Shown here in pieces: positions 16,306 through 25,053 of a stretch of DNA of 64,000 nucleotides. The notes below the pieces were generated by a model. That model had not been told where the DNA came from, did not search any database, and saw only the letters and a program-made list of their open reading frames with translations. The stretch is from positions 868,001 to 932,000 of the forward strand of contig NZ_FOUX01000003.1 in assembly GCF_900114995.1 (NCBI RefSeq), given 5' to 3'. The first letter of the stretch is position 1; every line of letters starts with the position of its first letter. Both the position numbers and the translations under genes were made by a program. The stretch is from Chitinophaga sp. YR627 (GTDB taxonomy: Bacteria; Bacteroidota; Bacteroidia; Chitinophagales; Chitinophagaceae).

Positions 16306-17436
16306 TTATTGAGTTACGTTATGTAAAAAGCGCTCTATCGCATAGGTGGATAGTTGTCCGCCGGGACCTTTTAGATTATAGTCAAAACCATGTGTGGCCC
16401 AGGGGAGTGAAAGAAAGAAATGCTTGATGCCATTGTCCGCCAGTTTCTTATTCAGACGGGTACTATGTTCATATGCTACCAATGCATCTTTTGCACCATG
16501 GATGATGAGGGTTGGAACGGCATGTTTATCTGCGAATTCGATCGGTGAACTGGCGGCATAATTGCCCGGTACCGCCCCGTAGGTACCACCCAGGTAGTTT
16601 TCCAGCACTTTACGGGAGTCCATTACCAGGGGATTGGCAGGAAGGGAGTAACCCCATACCATATCTGCCGGACCATAAAAGTCAACCACCGCTTTCAGAC
16701 CGGGTATCTGTTGCCGGTAAGCTGCCAGCAGCGCTATTTGCGCGCCTGCAGAACGGCCTAACAGCACAAAATTGTCGGTATCTATCTGGAGTTCAGCAGC
16801 ATTGGCCCGCAGGTAGTCCATGGCTGCATATACATCCTCAATAGGAGCGGGGCAGAGGAACGCCGGTGCCAGTCTGTAATTCATGGAAACGACATGATAT
16901 CCGGCATGTGCCAGATAGCTGTTCAGTTCCGGTAACTGCCTGCTGTCTCCGCTGCTCCAGGAGCCGCCGTGTACGACGATCACACAGGGACGGAGTCCAG
17001 ATTGCTGTGCAGGGTAGAAGTCCAGGGAAGAGGAGGCCAGATTGTCTGTACGGTAGGCATATGTCCTTGCTGCGACCTTTGGCTGGGGATAGTCGGTCAG
17101 CATCGTGATAAAGCTGAAGGGAGTCGTCCGGCCGGTTTCTTCCTCCTGCTCATCCAGGGCTTTGTCCATAGCAGCAGGGAGGTCTCTGGCAATGAAATAG
17201 GCCCTTATCACCGGCGATATATACAGCAGCAGGGCGGCGATCCCGATCAGGGTACCTGCCAGCTGAAACCTGCCGGGATATAGTCCTGTTACCAGGAGTA
17301 CAAAGGTAATAGTGATAAAGACCCAGGCGAATTCAGCAACGCCGATGGCCAGCATCCACAGGTGATAGGTAGGCGCTCTGAAGACGGATAGCAAAGAAAC
17401 CAGGAAAGCGATGATGATGAGAACTAAACGGACCAT
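16306..17436 (-). CDS. Membrane-anchored alpha/beta hydrolase (esterase/lipase type)
   Basis: I start at the ATG at 17436 (376 residues), where MVRLVLIIIAFLVSLLSVF opens the first helix; the longer frame to 17601 reads into the divergent promoter. Three or four membrane helices fill residues 1-105. The hydrolase domain follows: oxyanion motif VHGGSW, nucleophile elbow GRSAG, acid in HGAKDALV and catalytic His in ATHGFD. This order matches the BD-FAE/acetyl esterase group that hydrolyses short acyl esters. It is divergent from an HxlR regulator, which may control it. Confidence 0.83.
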   Translation of the reverse strand: MVRLVLIIIAFLVSLLSVFRAPTYHLWMLAIGVAEFAWVFITITFVLLVTGLYPGRFQLAGTLIGIAALLLYISPVIRAYFIARDLPAAMDKALDEQEEETGRTTPFSFITMLTDYPQPKVAARTYAYRTDNLASSSLDFYPAQQSGLRPCVIVVHGGSWSSGDSRQLPELNSYLAHAGYHVVSMNYRLAPAFLCPAPIEDVYAAMDYLRANAAELQIDTDNFVLLGRSAGAQIALLAAYRQQIPGLKAVVDFYGPADMVWGYSLPANPLVMDSRKVLENYLGGTYGAVPGNYAASSPIEFADKHAVPTLIIHGAKDALVAYEHSTRLNKKLADNGIKHFFLSLPWATHGFDYNLKGPGGQLSTYAIERFLHNVTQ

Positions 17437-17581
17437 ATTTACTTTTTGTGGAACATGTAATGTTCCTGCGGCATAAAGATATGAATGGAACCTGATATGA
17501 TGATAAGCCATCCATCCCAAACTGCTTTGACATCTAAGGCAATAGCAGTAATTTGAGTTTATCGATAAAAACGTGTTGTAT

Positions 17582-17959
17582 ATGGCAGAAAGAAAAACCA
17601 ATTCATCTAACTATCAGAACCAGTCTTACCTGGAAAGCAAATGTCCGCTGAACGAGCTGCTGTTTACAATGAGCAGACGCTGGACTACAGACGTCCTCTT
17701 TTGCATCGAGGAAGGGAATAACCGCTTTTCCGGTATCCGGGAAGAGCTGGCGTACATAACGGATCATATTCTGTCTGACAGACTGAAAACATTGGAGAAA
17801 ACAGGACTGATCACCCGCCATCAGTTTCCGGGTATGCCGCCTAAGGTAACTTATGCGTTAACGGAGCATGGTGTGGAGTTATGTAATCTGCTGTCCAAAC
17901 TGTGCGACTTCTCCAGTCTGATATACGAAGAGAAAGAAGAGAAAGCTGTCACCGCCTGA
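17582..17959 (+). CDS. HxlR-family transcriptional regulator
   Basis: 125 residues from the ATG at 17582; a GTG three codons earlier is the only alternative. The winged-helix domain is classic HxlR: CPLNELLFTMSRRWTTDVLF, then RFSGIREELAYITDHILSDR (recognition helix) and the wing YALTEHGVEL. The Cys in KCPLNE is the one that senses reactive species in several HxlR proteins; here that is only a possibility. It is transcribed away from the membrane alpha/beta hydrolase and probably represses or activates it and itself from the shared 145-bp region. Confidence 0.88.
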   Translation: MAERKTNSSNYQNQSYLESKCPLNELLFTMSRRWTTDVLFCIEEGNNRFSGIREELAYITDHILSDRLKTLEKTGLITRHQFPGMPPKVTYALTEHGVELCNLLSKLCDFSSLIYEEKEEKAVTA

Positions 17960-18032
17960 ACATATTGTTCCACGTTATGAAGAAATATTGGTTTTAAGTA
18001 AGTTTTGTATCTTGGCTTACTAAATTCCCAAC

Positions 18033-19844
18033 ATGAGAAAAGTTAGCCTGTATCTGTGTCTTCTGCTGATCGCGGTTCTGCGTGTCAGTGCACAATCAAA
18101 TGACAAACAAATGCAACGTCTGGCCGGCGTTGATAAGATCGTAGAAAAAATGTTGCATGACTGGCATGCCGCTGGCGTGGCTGTTGCTGTTGTGGAGAAA
18201 GATAAGGTGATCTATGCCAAAGGATTTGGCTATCGGGATTATGAGAAAAAACTACCTGTTACCCCCAACACCGTATTTGCGATCGGTTCCTGTTCCAAAG
18301 CATTTACTTCCGCCTTACTGGGTGTGCTGAGAGAAGAAGGGAAACTGGACTTCGAAACACCGGTCCGCAATTATCTGCCGGAGCTCGTCTTCTACAATGA
18401 TGACATGAATGCACATATCACCCTGCGGGATATGATGAGCCATCGTACAGGTCTGTCCCGTTATGATTACTCCTGGTATTTGTTTGGCGCCCCTACAAGG
18501 GATTCCCTCTTATACCGTATTCGTTTTATGGAGCCGAATGAGCCATTGCGTTACAAATGGCAGTATAACAACTTTATGTTCATGGCACAGGGATCTGTTG
18601 CAGAGAAGCTGACCGGTAAAAGTTGGGAAGAAAACATGAAGCTCCGCTTCTTTGACAGTCTGGGTATGACGCACTCCTCAACAGGTATTGACGGTTTTAA
18701 AGTGGAAGATGCAGCAGTGGGATACGCTGTTACCAAAGACACTGCCATCACTAAGAAAGACTATAAAGATATCCAGATCATCGCTCCTGCAGGTAGTATC
18801 AACAGTAGTGTCAGTGATATGGCGCACTGGGTTTCTGCCTGGATCAACGGAGGAAAATATAACGGTAAGCAGGTAATACCTGCCGCCTATGTTGGTGAGG
18901 CACAAAGCGCACAAATGGCAATGGGAGGTGGACGACCAGGTAAAGACCAGCCGGAAGTACATGGCAGTGACTATGGTCTGGGATGGATGATCTCTTCTTA
19001 CCGTGGACACTACCAGGTAGAACATGGTGGTAATATAGACGGATTTACCGCCAGCACCTGTTTCTATCCTTCCGATAGTATTGGGATTATCGTACTGGCT
19101 AATCAGAATGGTTCTCCGGTGCCTATGCTGGTCAGGAATCTCTTTTCTGACAAACTGCTCGGATTGAAATACTATGCCCTGTCAGATTCTATGCTGAAAA
19201 AGAGAGCAGCGCAACTGGCCATGGATAAAAAAGGTCAGGAAAGTAAGGATACAGCGAAAGTGAAGGGCGCAGGTGTGATCCGTAGTCTGAGCGAATATAC
19301 AGGCGTTTATGTCAGTAAATCATTCGGTAGTTATGAGGTCGTTATTCAGAACGACTCTTTATTTGCTTTGATCCCGCAGGAAAAAAATTACCTGAAGCAT
19401 GTGGCTTATGATATTTTCCAAACCTATCAGGTAGATAAATACACAGGCATTGATACTACCGCACCAGGTTCAAGGATCAAATTCAACGCAGATATGAACG
19501 GTGATATCAATGAATCCGAAATTGATCTGGGTGTAAAAGATGCTGTGCGTTTCAGCAGGAGCCCTAAGGTTGCACCGCTTACAAAGGCTGCATTAGAGAA
19601 ATACCTCGGCGTCTATTCTTTTGGAGGAATGGAGGCAACGGTACACATAAAAGGAGAGGACCAGCTGATGATGAATGTGCCTGGACAGATGGACTTTACA
19701 TTAGTACCTGTTGATAAAAACAAGTTCGCCTTAAAGGAAGTGAAGGGGTTTACAGTGGAATTCAGTCTGAATGAGAAGGGAGAGGTCGTGTCACTGACTT
19801 CTATACAGCCGAATGGCCGCTTCAAAGCAGAGAAAAAGAAGTAA
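18033..19844 (+). CDS. Secreted serine hydrolase (beta-lactamase/penicillin-binding family, class C-like)
   Basis: A 603-residue protein with a signal peptide (MRKVSLYLCLLLIAVLRVSA). The serine hydrolase domain spans about residues 28-380: S86-x-x-K89 in GSCSKAFTS, Y178-N-N and the HGG motif in YQVEHGGNIDGF. The remaining 200 residues are beta-rich and resemble the DUF3471 domain often fused to such enzymes (EYTGVYVSKSFGSYEV, LEKYLGVYSFGG). It likely acts in the periplasm on peptides or esters; true beta-lactamase activity cannot be claimed. Monocistronic, with a strong terminator. Confidence 0.9.
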   Translation: MRKVSLYLCLLLIAVLRVSAQSNDKQMQRLAGVDKIVEKMLHDWHAAGVAVAVVEKDKVIYAKGFGYRDYEKKLPVTPNTVFAIGSCSKAFTSALLGVLREEGKLDFETPVRNYLPELVFYNDDMNAHITLRDMMSHRTGLSRYDYSWYLFGAPTRDSLLYRIRFMEPNEPLRYKWQYNNFMFMAQGSVAEKLTGKSWEENMKLRFFDSLGMTHSSTGIDGFKVEDAAVGYAVTKDTAITKKDYKDIQIIAPAGSINSSVSDMAHWVSAWINGGKYNGKQVIPAAYVGEAQSAQMAMGGGRPGKDQPEVHGSDYGLGWMISSYRGHYQVEHGGNIDGFTASTCFYPSDSIGIIVLANQNGSPVPMLVRNLFSDKLLGLKYYALSDSMLKKRAAQLAMDKKGQESKDTAKVKGAGVIRSLSEYTGVYVSKSFGSYEVVIQNDSLFALIPQEKNYLKHVAYDIFQTYQVDKYTGIDTTAPGSRIKFNADMNGDINESEIDLGVKDAVRFSRSPKVAPLTKAALEKYLGVYSFGGMEATVHIKGEDQLMMNVPGQMDFTLVPVDKNKFALKEVKGFTVEFSLNEKGEVVSLTSIQPNGRFKAEKKK

Positions 19845-19867
19845 TCAGTTAGTAACGGATATACAAT

Positions 19868-19910
19868 AAAAGGAGGCTGTCCGCCATATTGGTAGACAGC
19901 CTCCTTTTTT
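19868..19910. terminator. Bidirectional terminator between serine hydrolase and YceI genes
   Basis: AAAAGGAGGCTGTC pairs perfectly with GACAGCCTCCTTTT around a 13-base loop; the T-run extends to six bases. It separates convergent genes. Confidence 0.88.
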
Positions 19911-19930
19911 ATGCTTCAACAGCGAATATA

Positions 19931-20593
19931 TTATCTGGCGGCAGTAATTCTGAATTCAAGATTTACTGCTGTGTTGATCAGCTTATCCTGCATGGATTTA
20001 TCGGCTCTGTAGGTCATGCCCCACAGCGTTCTGTCGATATTGAAATTGGCCATTGCCGTGACAGTACCATTTTCAAACCGGATAATAGCAGGGAAGGAGA
20101 TATTCTTGGTGATATTCTTGATCGTCAGATTACCCTGTACAGTATAATTTGCGTTCTTCATCAATACCTCATTACCCACAGACGGCGTAAAGTCGCTAAC
20201 GTTGGTAATCTCGAAAGTAGCTACCGGGAACTTTACCACATCAAAGAACAGCGGGCCTTTTAACTCATCTTCCAGTTTACGTTTCAGAGAAGTATCTGAT
20301 TTGGACAGGTCGATATTCTCCAGGGAGTTCATACGGATAATGATATTACCACCGGTGATGGTAGTATCTTTTACCAATAACTTGCCTTCCTGCAGTGTAA
20401 AACGGCCGGTATGTTTGCCGGTAGGCTTGGTGCCTATCCAGCGTAATTCGCTGTTAGCAGTGTCTACCTGGTATGGGCTTCCTTTGCCCTCTTTTACCGG
20501 GTGAGCCTCTGTAATGGTTGCCTTGTCAGCTTTCGGGGCCTGTTCACAGGCTGCCAGCAAGGCGATCAGCATGATAGAAAGTATATATTTCAT
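19931..20593 (-). CDS. YceI family lipoprotein
   Basis: 220 residues from the ATG at 20593 (two codons inside the longest frame). The N-terminus MKYILSIMLIALLAAC ends in a lipobox with Cys16, so it is probably an outer- or inner-membrane lipoprotein. The rest is a YceI barrel: YQVDTANSELRWIGTKPTGKHTGRF near the start (in two recognisable pieces), VKFPVATFEIT in the middle and FNIDRTLWGMTYRAD near the end. YceI proteins bind isoprenoids or other amphipathic lipids. It starts 15 bases after the PaaN-type dehydrogenase stop, so both are probably cotranscribed. Confidence 0.88.
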   Translation of the reverse strand: MKYILSIMLIALLAACEQAPKADKATITEAHPVKEGKGSPYQVDTANSELRWIGTKPTGKHTGRFTLQEGKLLVKDTTITGGNIIIRMNSLENIDLSKSDTSLKRKLEDELKGPLFFDVVKFPVATFEITNVSDFTPSVGNEVLMKNANYTVQGNLTIKNITKNISFPAIIRFENGTVTAMANFNIDRTLWGMTYRADKSMQDKLINTAVNLEFRITAAR

Positions 20594-20608
20594 AAACAAA
20601 TTATTCCG

Positions 20609-22267
20609 TCAGCTTCCGGCCACTTCCCGGTTTCCTACCCATACGAACCTGCGCAGGATGAATTCCGGGTTTGTGAAACTGGCATTTCCTGCAGGGTTGC
20701 CACCTGTCACATGAAAATCTGAAAATGCCGCATGCTGGTTTACCCAGATGAATCCGGTAAAGTTAAAGGATACCGGTGTAAATACCCCATTCATCTCTTC
20801 GGTGATCTTCTCTTTCATTTCGGGACTGGTGGTATAGGCCGCGCAGGTGATCGCACCATGTTGTTGCGCCATTTGCCGGGCCAGCTGTATGGATTCATTG
20901 GTATCCTTTGTTTTTATCAGCAACAAAACCGGGCCAAATAATTCCTGTTCGAAGATATGTTTGTCGTTGCTGCTGACTTCCAGGATGGAGGGTGTGCAAC
21001 CACGGGCATGGGTAAACTCTTCATTGACCAGCGGTTGTCCTTCAAGGATAACTTTTGCACCCAGTTTGCCGGCATTATGTGCCCTTTCCAGGGTGTTTTC
21101 GTTCTGCAGCGCGCCAAGTGTGCCTGCACCCATTTTTGGGTTGTTTACGAGGCTTACAACCGCATCCTTAAATTTCTGTACCACTTCATCAAAGGATAGT
21201 TTACCGTTGCTGGTAGTGATGCCTTCTGCAGGGATAAAGAAATTCTGCGGAGCAGTACACATCTGTCCTGAATATAATGACACTGAGAAAGCCAGGTTCT
21301 GCATCACTGCATCGATATCTGCCACGCTGTCAATAATAACAGAGTTGACACCTGCTTTTTCAGTGAATACGGTCTTGTTTTTTAATGATTCCACATAGTT
21401 GCCAAAGGTGCTGCCGCCGGTATAGTCGATCAGCTGAATACCGGGATGCTCGCACAGGGTTTTGGTAATAAGGGCTGTGGAAGTATCTGCAGCCAGCTGA
21501 CAAAGCGCGGGACTAAAGCCTTTTTCCTGTAATACCTGCTGTATAGCGGCTACTACGATGGCAATCGGCAGGATCGCTTTCGGATGTGGTTTTACAATCA
21601 CCGGATTGCCTGTTACCAGATCGGCATAAATGCCTGGTAATGAGTTCCATACCGGGAAGGTGGAACAACCTATCACCAGACCTACTCCTTTGGGAATGGC
21701 CCGGAAGTTCTTTTTCAGCTGAAGGGATGTTTTGCCCATTGGCTTTTCCCACATCAGGGATGCCGGATAACGGTTGCCTTCATGATAGCCCATGGCAATT
21801 GCTTCAAGTGCTCTGTCGTTGGCATGCGGACCGGAAGCCTGAAAGCTCATCATAAAGCTCTGTCCGGTGGTATGCATGGTGGCGTAGGCAATGTCGAAGA
21901 AGCGTTCTTTTACTGCTTCCAGTGTTTCCACAAGGATGTCGGCACGCACGTCTACAGTGGTGTTACGCCATTGCGGAGCTGCAGCGATAGCACGGTGTAC
22001 CAGTTCATCGGGAGAGAAGATCGGGTAAGTGATGCCCAGCGCCTCCTGGGTATATGGAGACACTTCTTCTCCTGCCCAGGAAGTTTCTCCTGTTTGCAGT
22101 AACTGCTTAAAGGGCTGTTGCAGCAGTGCTTTATAGCGGGTTTCTCCCTGCTCTGCTGCATTTTCACCATAGGCTTTAGGGTGTTCCGGGTACTGTGAAT
22201 AAAAAGCCCGTTCATGATTCGCCTTTACGGCGTTCTCAATTGTGTTTTGGTGTTTGATGTTAAACAT
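20609..22267 (-). CDS. paaN: PaaN-type aldehyde dehydrogenase family protein
   Basis: A 552-residue member of the aldehyde dehydrogenase superfamily. The N-terminal extension (YPEHPKAYGENAAEQG, WAGEEVSPYTQEALGITYP) is the hallmark of the PaaN branch. The core has GLVIGCSTFPVWNSLPG, VIVKPHPKAILP, IDYTGGSTFGNYVE and the catalytic Cys in SLYSGQMCTAPQNFFIP. PaaN proteins are linked to phenylacetate ring-cleavage aldehyde oxidation. No other paa genes are in the window, so it may serve a different aldehyde here. The YceI lipoprotein follows in the same unit. Confidence 0.85.
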   Translation of the reverse strand: MFNIKHQNTIENAVKANHERAFYSQYPEHPKAYGENAAEQGETRYKALLQQPFKQLLQTGETSWAGEEVSPYTQEALGITYPIFSPDELVHRAIAAAPQWRNTTVDVRADILVETLEAVKERFFDIAYATMHTTGQSFMMSFQASGPHANDRALEAIAMGYHEGNRYPASLMWEKPMGKTSLQLKKNFRAIPKGVGLVIGCSTFPVWNSLPGIYADLVTGNPVIVKPHPKAILPIAIVVAAIQQVLQEKGFSPALCQLAADTSTALITKTLCEHPGIQLIDYTGGSTFGNYVESLKNKTVFTEKAGVNSVIIDSVADIDAVMQNLAFSVSLYSGQMCTAPQNFFIPAEGITTSNGKLSFDEVVQKFKDAVVSLVNNPKMGAGTLGALQNENTLERAHNAGKLGAKVILEGQPLVNEEFTHARGCTPSILEVSSNDKHIFEQELFGPVLLLIKTKDTNESIQLARQMAQQHGAITCAAYTTSPEMKEKITEEMNGVFTPVSFNFTGFIWVNQHAAFSDFHVTGGNPAGNASFTNPEFILRRFVWVGNREVAGS

Positions 22268-22309
22268 ATGTGGAATTTGAGAATTGATTACCTGATTGGC
22301 TCAATCACC

Positions 22310-23389
22310 TCACCTCACCATCGTAAACTTGTTGTCGTTGTAATATTCATCCGCTCTTAACTTCAGTGGGTGATTACGCTGATATTGTAAAAAAGTATCG
22401 TATTCTGTTTTGTGCATGGTTGTCCAGGCTCTGTATGCCGGCTGATTGGCAACAGGACCAAACATCCACTGGTTATACGCTTCAAACAATCCCTGTTTCA
22501 GGAGGGAACGCTGATAGTCGAAAAGTGCATATGGAAAACGCAGACCGGAGAAACTGTACCAGTCCAGCAGGAAGCGGGTACGCAGCATAATGAGTGTTTC
22601 AGGATCTATACCAGCCATTACAACACTGATCTGTTTACCCATAGATGCTTTGAATGCCTGCGCAAAATCAGCCACTACTTTCTTCCTGTTCTTATTTTCG
22701 TTTTCGTCTTCGATCGCTTTGTTCAGCTGTGCCGGATCGTTGTATAAAGATTTATAGGCATCCAGCAACAGGGTTCTGACTTCAGCAGTACGGGCCGTAT
22801 AACTTTCCAGGTTGACGAATATTTCCCCGTAAATGATCACCCACACGGGGTTATTCATATACACATATGCTTTAATGGCATTGTAATAGTTACTGGAGAA
22901 ATTGGGCGCTTTCTCGATACCTTTCAGGTAACTTCCCATGCCGCCCTCAAACACTTTGAGGAACATGAGCAACTGTCCGTTATCGTTATACAGTTCCCCG
23001 CTTTCAGGGAATTTACGTAATGCTTTTTCGTACAGCTTTTGTGCTGATTTCCATTCCTGGCGTGACTGGTAGATGTTACCAGCGATCTGGAAGGTCTGCT
23101 CGTCTGCTTCTTTTTTACTGAGTATAGGCTCGATGATATTTTTAGCTTTACTCATATCACCCTGGAGGTAATATGCAAAGCCAAGCTGTTTTTTAAAGTC
23201 TATATTATCAGGTTCCTGTTGCAGCGCCTGGTTTAATACCAGGATAGCGTTGGAATAATCGCCATCACGTATAAATCCTGTCGCAGTTGTATATAATTCC
23301 TTAGCATCCTGTGCGGAAGCAGTTATTACAGAAGAAAATAATATAGCAGTAAATAAACCTGCTTTTAATAATGAAGCCCTCATATTCAT
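22310..23389 (-). CDS. Secreted tetratricopeptide-repeat protein
   Basis: I start at the ATG at 23389 (359 residues), giving MNMRASLLKAGLFTAILFSS with cleavage near ASAQ; the longer frame starts 16 codons earlier without signal character. Residues 30-150 contain at least three TPR units (for example AILVLNQALQQEPDNIDFKK and SAQKLYEKALRKFPESGELY). The C-terminal half is helical and less repetitive. It is probably periplasmic and binds a partner protein. It begins after the terminator of the DUF1015 gene. Function unknown. Confidence 0.75.
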   Translation of the reverse strand: MNMRASLLKAGLFTAILFSSVITASAQDAKELYTTATGFIRDGDYSNAILVLNQALQQEPDNIDFKKQLGFAYYLQGDMSKAKNIIEPILSKKEADEQTFQIAGNIYQSRQEWKSAQKLYEKALRKFPESGELYNDNGQLLMFLKVFEGGMGSYLKGIEKAPNFSSNYYNAIKAYVYMNNPVWVIIYGEIFVNLESYTARTAEVRTLLLDAYKSLYNDPAQLNKAIEDENENKNRKKVVADFAQAFKASMGKQISVVMAGIDPETLIMLRTRFLLDWYSFSGLRFPYALFDYQRSLLKQGLFEAYNQWMFGPVANQPAYRAWTTMHKTEYDTFLQYQRNHPLKLRADEYYNDNKFTMVR

Positions 23390-23505
23390 GCCGATCAGAC
23401 GTTTGCTGTAAAAATAAAGAAAAAATGTGCCAAACATTCAGTCCGGCAGCCCGAATGCCTATTTCGACACTGTTTCCTGTGTATTAGCACTATCAGTAAA
23501 AACAA

Positions 23506-23528
23506 ACGCCCGCCGGACCGGCAGGCGT
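23506..23528 (-). terminator. Terminator of the DUF1015 gene
   Basis: On the minus strand ACGCCtGCCGG pairs with CCGGCgGGCGT around one base, followed by TTTGTTTTT, 21 bases after the stop at 23550. Confidence 0.75.
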
Positions 23529-23549
23529 CTGAATAGTATGATGCAATAA

Positions 23550-24791
23550 TTAAATCATCTGAGAGATAAGGCCATCTCGCAGTTTGGGTTCAAACCAGGT
23601 GCTTTTCGGAGGCATTACATTGCCGCTGTCAGCGATGTCAAACAACTGCTGGATAGTTACCGGGTACAGGGCGAAGGCTACTTTCGCGTCACCGCTGTCC
23701 ACTCTTTTTACCAGTTCCTGTAATCCGCGGATACCGCCTACAAAATCAATACGTTTGTCGGTACGCTGATCTTTGATACCCAGTATTTTATCCAGTACAT
23801 TATTGGACAGGATGGTCACATCCAGGATACCGATAGGATCAGTGGTGTAGGTACCTTCTTTGGCTACGAGGCGGTACCAGGTTCCTTCCAGGTACATGCT
23901 GAATTCATGCAGCATGGATGGCTGTTGTGGCAGGTGACCGATAGATTCTACGGTAAAATCGTATTCCAGACGGGAAAGCAGGGCTTCTTTGGTCAGACCG
24001 TTCAGATCTTTCACCAGGCGGTTGTAATCCAGGATCACCAGCTGGCTGGCAGGGAAAATTGTGGTCAGGAAGAAATTAGCCGGATCATCGGTGCCGATCA
24101 TCTGTTTTTCTTCGAATTCTTTCTGTACGAGTGATGCAGATGCTGCGCGGTGGTGACCGTCAGCGATATAAGTGTGTGGCACTTTGCTGGAAAACAGCGA
24201 TGTGATCTCGTTCACAGCGCCTTCTTCGTTCACTACCCAAACAGTATGCTGAATACCGTCAGCGGCTGTGAAGTCATAAGCAGGTGCATTTGCATGGATC
24301 CAATGATCGATCAGGGAGTTTACTTCCGGAACGTCGTTGTATGCCAGGAATACGTTTCCTGTTTGTGCACGGGTTGTTTTGATATTGTTGATACGGTCCA
24401 GTTCTTTATCAGGACGCGTAAATTCATGCTTTTTGATAATACCCATGTTATAATCGGATACAGAAGAAGCGCATACCAGACCTGTCTGGGTACGGCCATT
24501 CATGATCAGACGGTAGATATAATAACAAGGGGCATTGTCCTGGAACAGTGTACCTTCTTTGATAAATTTCTGCAGGTTTTCAGCAGCTTTATCATATACG
24601 GACTGACTGTACACATCGGTGCCTTCGGGAAGGTCAATTTCCGATTTGGAAACATGGTAAAACGAGTACTGGTTACCGGCAGCTTCTGCTTTTGCCTCTG
24701 CTGCGCTGAGCACATCGTAAGGGCGGGCAGCAACTTTTTCTGCAAGTTCCGGAGTAGGTCTTAATCCTCTGAAGGGTCTGATGATTGCCAT
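23550..24791 (-). CDS. DUF1015 family protein
   Basis: A 413-residue DUF1015 protein. The start MAIIRPFRGLRPTPELAEKV and the segment AARPYDVLSAAEA are diagnostic, and KVPHTYIADGHHRAASA carries the conserved DGHHR motif. In Bacteroidota these genes commonly lie beside serC and serA, which suggests a tie to serine or one-carbon metabolism; the reaction is not established. Here serC lies immediately upstream on the same strand but is separated by a terminator, a repeat and a separate -7 box, so this gene is probably transcribed on its own. Confidence 0.9.
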   Translation of the reverse strand: MAIIRPFRGLRPTPELAEKVAARPYDVLSAAEAKAEAAGNQYSFYHVSKSEIDLPEGTDVYSQSVYDKAAENLQKFIKEGTLFQDNAPCYYIYRLIMNGRTQTGLVCASSVSDYNMGIIKKHEFTRPDKELDRINNIKTTRAQTGNVFLAYNDVPEVNSLIDHWIHANAPAYDFTAADGIQHTVWVVNEEGAVNEITSLFSSKVPHTYIADGHHRAASASLVQKEFEEKQMIGTDDPANFFLTTIFPASQLVILDYNRLVKDLNGLTKEALLSRLEYDFTVESIGHLPQQPSMLHEFSMYLEGTWYRLVAKEGTYTTDPIGILDVTILSNNVLDKILGIKDQRTDKRIDFVGGIRGLQELVKRVDSGDAKVAFALYPVTIQQLFDIADSGNVMPPKSTWFEPKLRDGLISQMI

Positions 24792-24811
24792 GATAATAGA
24801 TTGTTAGGCCG

Positions 24812-24819
24812 CAAAAGTA
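24812..24819 (-). promoter_or_regulatory. -7 box of the DUF1015 gene
   Basis: TACTTTTG on the minus strand fits TAnnTTTG exactly and lies 20 bases before the start codon. Confidence 0.5.
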
Positions 24820-24850
24820 AATAATTAATTTTTCCCGTCTAAGCGATAGT

Positions 24851-25051
24851 CAATTAGGAATTAGGAATTAGGAATTACGAATTAGTATAACAACTGATTG
24901 AATATGCAATTAGTGCCGGCATTTTTAAATGGAATTGGTCCAAATAAAAATGACGCCTCAATAATGAAGCGTCATTCTCTTTATGACTTGAATAATATTC
25001 AGAATATTATCTATGCGACAGTCTGATCACAATAATTCCTAATTCGTAATT
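24851..25051. repeat. AATTAGG/AATTACG tandem motif and its inverted copy
   Basis: 24852-24885 is a run of the heptamer-like unit AATTAGG ending in AATTACGAATTAG. The 13-mer AATTACGAATTAG at 24873-24885 is repeated in inverted form at 25039-25051, flanking the serC terminator. No gene fits in the 262-bp gap. The unit resembles low-complexity intergenic repeats common in this phylum. Confidence 0.65.
24949..24976 (-). terminator. Terminator of serC
   Basis: AATGACGC and GCGTCATT form an 8-bp stem, extended inside by TCA/TGA; on the minus strand it is followed by TTTTTATTTG. Confidence 0.75.
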
Positions 25052-25053
25052 GA

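Noticed and set aside
18033..19844. A clinical beta-lactamase gene
   Set aside because: It has the serine hydrolase motifs but also a DUF3471-like extension and resembles general Bacteroidota serine hydrolases, so antibiotic resistance cannot be claimed.
24852..24885. CRISPR-like tandem units
   Set aside because: Units are 7 bases with no spacers; this is a simple repeat, not a CRISPR array.
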